Shown here piece by piece: positions 61,289-64,000 of a stretch of 64,000 nucleotides of DNA. A program made the position numbers and the translations under genes. The DNA lies in NCBI GenBank assembly GCA_030065125.1, contig JASJDM010000022.1, positions 62,001 through 126,000 on the forward strand, in the 5' to 3' direction. Origin of the DNA: Lysobacterales bacterium (GTDB lineage: Bacteria; Pseudomonadota; Gammaproteobacteria; Xanthomonadales; SZUA-38). Under the pieces are notes generated by a model. It was given only the letters and a program-made list of their open reading frames with translations. It searched no databases and had not been told where the DNA came from. Within the stretch, counting starts at the first letter, position 1, and each line of letters starts with the position of its first letter.

Positions 61289-62095
61289 ATGCCCATGAAA
61301 GACGACAATTTCATGTCCTCGCTGATCGCCAGGCACCACCGGATTCTCAACCGGACCCTGGGGCTGATCACGGTTTATTACATCGCCCTGGCCCTGGTCA
61401 TAGCGGCGCTGATTGGCATGTTTCCGGGGATCGTTTCGGAATTGCCCCTGGGGGGCGTCAGCGAAATCATGGGCAACAACAGCGCCGGCCTGCTGGAACT
61501 GGAGGAAGCCCTGCTCAGCGCTGACGGCGATGAGCTGGAGCGGCTGGCCACCGAGACCAGCCGGGTCCGCACCGAGGCGACCCCGCTGTGGCTGGAGAAC
61601 TCGATCGGGTTGTTCTACGCCATGACCGCAACGCTGCTGCTGATGTTGCCGGTGTCCTGGGTGTACAAATCCATCCACCACGACAGCGACTACGACCACT
61701 CCATCGACACCACCACCCTGGTACTGCCGGCGGTGGTGGCCGGCATCGTCACGGTGATCCAGCACAGCCTGGCGCTGGCGTTCAGTCTGGCCGGCATCGT
61801 CGCGGGCGTACGCTTCCGCCGGGCCCTGAGCGATACCTTCGATACGCTGTTCATCCTGGCGTCCATCGGTGTGGGCATCGCCGCCGGCATCAAGTCGCTG
61901 GAGGTGGCCGTGATTCTCACGGTATTTTTCAACTACGCGGCGGTGCTGGTCTGCATGTATGGCGACGGCCTGGAGTCCCAGCACGCGCTGCTGCGGGAAC
62001 GCCGGGCCAAGATTGCCAAGGAAGAGCGCAAAGCCGAGAAAAACCGGCGGGAAAGGCGCGAGCGGCCCATGCGCCGGATCAGGCGCTCGGATTAA
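61289..62095 (+). CDS. DUF4956-family membrane protein
   Basis: 268 residues (ATG 61295 may be the start). Membrane helices at ~27-52 and ~110-128, then YDHSIDTTTLVLPAVVAGIVTVIQHSLALAFSLAGIVAGV split over two helices and RFRRALSDTFDTLFILASIG, the DUF4956 core, followed by a highly basic tail (KKNRRERRERPMRRIRR-like). The family commonly sits beside CotH-type kinases and VTC polyphosphate polymerases; here the adjacent convergent gene looks CotH-like, with 4 bases of overlap. Role unknown. Confidence 0.87.
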   Translation: MPMKDDNFMSSLIARHHRILNRTLGLITVYYIALALVIAALIGMFPGIVSELPLGGVSEIMGNNSAGLLELEEALLSADGDELERLATETSRVRTEATPLWLENSIGLFYAMTATLLLMLPVSWVYKSIHHDSDYDHSIDTTTLVLPAVVAGIVTVIQHSLALAFSLAGIVAGVRFRRALSDTFDTLFILASIGVGIAAGIKSLEVAVILTVFFNYAAVLVCMYGDGLESQHALLRERRAKIAKEERKAEKNRRERRERPMRRIRRSD

Positions 62096-63132
62096 TCGCC
62101 GAGCAGATGGCCGCCACGGCAGCGGTCCAGCACTTCTTCCCGCATTCGCGCCGGTGAATCCAATAGATCAAAAAAATCGTCAACAAATTCCGCTGCTGAC
62201 GCCGTTTCGCTGAGCCCCGCGGCGGTTTCGACCAGCCGGTTGATGTCCGGTCGCTTTTCCTGGAACAGCTTGACTGCCCGCTCCATCACAGCTTCGGGGT
62301 GACACAGCCCGGAGTAGTATCGGTCGCGCACCGTCTTCACCGGCAGGTGCCCCGGAGGCGCGGCGTAGGGCGCGTTGACCAGCCCGGCAAAGTCAAAATC
62401 GTAGGGTACGGGCACAAACAGGCCGGTATCGGGTCGGCGCAGCGGCTTGACGTTGTGGCAGCAATTGCCGTCGCCCTCGGCCAGCAGCATGGAATAGTCG
62501 TTATTGCCGATCAGCAGCTGAAACAGCCCCACTACGGCGGCGGCGTCCCGGTCCAGGTCAGTGAAGCCCACGCGATCGATGCGGCTCAGGGGCAGGTCCA
62601 CGCGATCCGCCATGGCCACCTGGTCCTCCAGCACGAAACTCAGGGCGGTCCAGGGTTTGAGCTGCTGATCGCTGTCCACGAAACTCAGCCGGAGCAGGCG
62701 GGTCCGGAAGCTGAAATCGGTCAGTGTTTCCAGGGTTCTGTAAGCGAGATACTCCAGGATGACGTATTGCTGGTATGCAGACTGGTTGAAACACGGTGAC
62801 ACCAGCTTGAGCTTGTCCTGGCCCTGCATCAGGCTGCCGCCGACTTCCTTGCGGGCGAAGTTCAGCGTCAGCGGTGGCAGATCACAGTGCTGTCGCCGGA
62901 AATTGCCGCGGCTGCGGATGGATACGCTCAGTCGCTGGTTGTTGCCGGCATCGTCCAGGTAGGCAAAAGTGCCCGGCAGGTACAGGCGGGCGGACTGCTG
63001 CTTCTGTGCGTGAGCCTGGGCCAGGGGTGCTGTAAGCACCGCCCGTATCACCGAGTCATCGCTGAACAGCGGTGCCTCGGCTGCTGCCGCCACGGGCAAC
63101 CACAAAAGCGCCATCAGCCATCGAATATGCAT
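62092..63132 (-). CDS. Secreted CotH-like (atypical kinase fold) protein
   Basis: 346 residues from ATG 63132 (signal MHIRWLMALLWLPVAAAA); ribosome site weak, ATG 63114 possible. Kinase-like landmarks resembling spore-coat CotH: SIRSRGNFRRQHCDLPPL (71-88, the RGN strand), KLKLVSP (107-113), helix YVILEYLAYRTL, GNNDYSMLL (209-217), HNVKPL (226-231) and VPYDFDFAGLVNAPYA (242-257) whose D-F-D could replace D-F-G. CotH kinases phosphorylate extracytoplasmic proteins. The assignment is by pattern and by the neighbouring DUF4956 gene, not proven. Confidence 0.7.
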   Translation of the reverse strand: MHIRWLMALLWLPVAAAAEAPLFSDDSVIRAVLTAPLAQAHAQKQQSARLYLPGTFAYLDDAGNNQRLSVSIRSRGNFRRQHCDLPPLTLNFARKEVGGSLMQGQDKLKLVSPCFNQSAYQQYVILEYLAYRTLETLTDFSFRTRLLRLSFVDSDQQLKPWTALSFVLEDQVAMADRVDLPLSRIDRVGFTDLDRDAAAVVGLFQLLIGNNDYSMLLAEGDGNCCHNVKPLRRPDTGLFVPVPYDFDFAGLVNAPYAAPPGHLPVKTVRDRYYSGLCHPEAVMERAVKLFQEKRPDINRLVETAAGLSETASAAEFVDDFFDLLDSPARMREEVLDRCRGGHLLGD

Positions 63133-63259
63133 CGGGTTCGGTTTGCTGCTCCGACCCTTAAGTTGTACGGAAACGAAGGCGCCGCGGCAAGTGCATTCCT
63201 TCCGGGAATTCCGCAGGTCGTACAATGGGTTCCAGTCAAGTCTGGTGAGGGAGCAGCTC

Positions 63260-64000
63260 ATGATGAAAATCTTTGCCAACGGCCTGCTGTTTGACGGAGT
63301 CAGTGACGAACTCCGGGACGGCATGAACGTTGTGGTGGAGGGTGAGGTCATTCGTGAAGTCAGCGACGGGCCGGTCAAGCTGGACGGCGCTGAAGTGATC
63401 GACCTCAACGGGCGCTTCCTGATGCCGGGTCTGCTGGACCTGCATTTCCATGCCTATTCGGCCAGTTTTGACATGCAGCAGCTGGACCGCATGCCCAAGC
63501 CGCTGCTGGTCAGCTACGCCATCAAGCACCTGGAGGACGCGGCCCAGCGGGGTTTCACCACGGTACGGGATCCGGGTGGCGGCGACGTGGGCCTGGCGCT
63601 GGCCATCGAGCACGGGCTGGTGCAGGGACCGCGCTTTCTCTATGGCGGCAAGGCCCTGTCCCAGACCGGTGGGCACGGTGACATGCGCCCGGGGGTGGAA
63701 GAAGAACCCTGCAACTGTGCCTACTCCGGCGCCATCTGCCAGGTGGTGGACGGCGCTGACCAGGTGCGCCGGGTGGCCCGGGAGGAGCTGCGCAAGGGTG
63801 CCGACCACATCAAGGTGTTCATCTCCGGTGGGGTGGCATCACCCACGGACCCCATCTGGATGGATCAGTTCACCATGGAGGAACTGCGCGCCGCGGTTGA
63901 GGAGGCCGAAAGCCGGCGCAAGTATGTGGTGGCCCACTGCCATACCGACTCGGGCGCGCGGCGCTGCGTTGAGGCCGGAATCCGGTCCATTGACCATGCC
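63260..64000 (+). CDS. Metal-dependent amidohydrolase (3' truncated by window end)
   Basis: 247 residues are visible from ATG 63260 (ATG 63263 equally possible), with GAGGGAG upstream; the frame is open to the edge. N-terminal beta domain, then the first metal motif in LMPGLLDLHFHAY (H-x-H), AAQRGFTTVRDPGGGD, KGADHIKVFISGGVASP (K, often carboxylated) and VVAHCHTDSGARRCVEAG (third histidine). This is the imidazolonepropionase/Xaa-Arg or Xaa-Pro dipeptidase-like group. No signal peptide, so cytoplasmic. Confidence 0.9.
   Translation, partial: MMKIFANGLLFDGVSDELRDGMNVVVEGEVIREVSDGPVKLDGAEVIDLNGRFLMPGLLDLHFHAYSASFDMQQLDRMPKPLLVSYAIKHLEDAAQRGFTTVRDPGGGDVGLALAIEHGLVQGPRFLYGGKALSQTGGHGDMRPGVEEEPCNCAYSGAICQVVDGADQVRRVAREELRKGADHIKVFISGGVASPTDPIWMDQFTMEELRAAVEEAESRRKYVVAHCHTDSGARRCVEAGIRSIDHA

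Overview
The window looks like GC-rich chromosomal DNA from a free-living, aerobic or facultative Gram-negative heterotroph, most likely a gammaproteobacterium. Pointers are SlyX, the large SppA, a NDH-2, a Pat-type acetyltransferase, RND efflux, outer-membrane and lipoprotein signals, and multihaem cytochromes. My guess is a Wenzhouxiangella/Lysobacterales-like marine lineage, because many secreted proteins end in an F-x-D-G-F-E tail; this is inference, not proof. I saw no tRNA, rRNA, CRISPR array, integrase or transposase. Gene density is high and most genes look intact. The first CDS is cut at its 5' end and the last (an amidohydrolase) at its 3' end.

Layout. 1-5.5 kb: end of a beta-barrel gene, a divergent ArsR/SRPBCC pair with a clear operator, a secreted protein of seven tandem modules, a flavin/FAD fusion reductase and a VOC protein facing a LysR regulator. 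5.6-17 kb: GNAT, a lipoprotein glycogen-debranching-type glucosidase, two acyl-CoA ligases, NDH-2 and a Pat-like ADP-forming CoA ligase/acetyltransferase. 17.3-23.8 kb: a small lipoprotein and an operon RND pump, adaptor, LytS-type kinase, LytTR regulator.

24-29.2 kb (+) and 29.2-31.4 kb (-): a compact sugar cluster with 4-bp overlaps (Gfo/Idh/MocA dehydrogenase, two TIM-barrel isomerase/epimerases, MFS permease, DUF1080 protein) meeting a GMC oxidoreductase and its subunit 3. Together these are the parts list of glycoside breakdown through 3-keto sugars. 31.5-43.6 kb: aminotransferase plus sodium symporter, SDR, secreted endonuclease I, GH13 amylase, lipoprotein, SppA, SlyX, OPT transporter.

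43.6-56.6 kb is the most unusual part. A palindrome-ended repeat element and a CIA30 protein precede a probable operon: a pentahaem cytochrome, two very large paralogous Asp-box proteins (716 and 1092 aa), a smaller secreted protein and an octahaem cytochrome of the tetrathionate-reductase (OTR) family. Then comes a convergent beta-helix protein flanked by diverged copies of one repeat. Four of the five operon proteins, the beta-helix protein and the seven-module protein at 1.1 kb end in variants of one short C-terminal tail ([IV]-F-x-[DNS]-[GS]-F-E). I propose this as an uncharacterised sorting or processing tag, with the cytochromes and propellers working together outside the inner membrane.

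56.6-64 kb: beta-lactamase-fold hydrolase, MFS transporter, class III aminotransferase, alpha/beta hydrolase, a DUF4956 membrane protein beside a CotH-like protein, and the start of a metal-dependent amidohydrolase.
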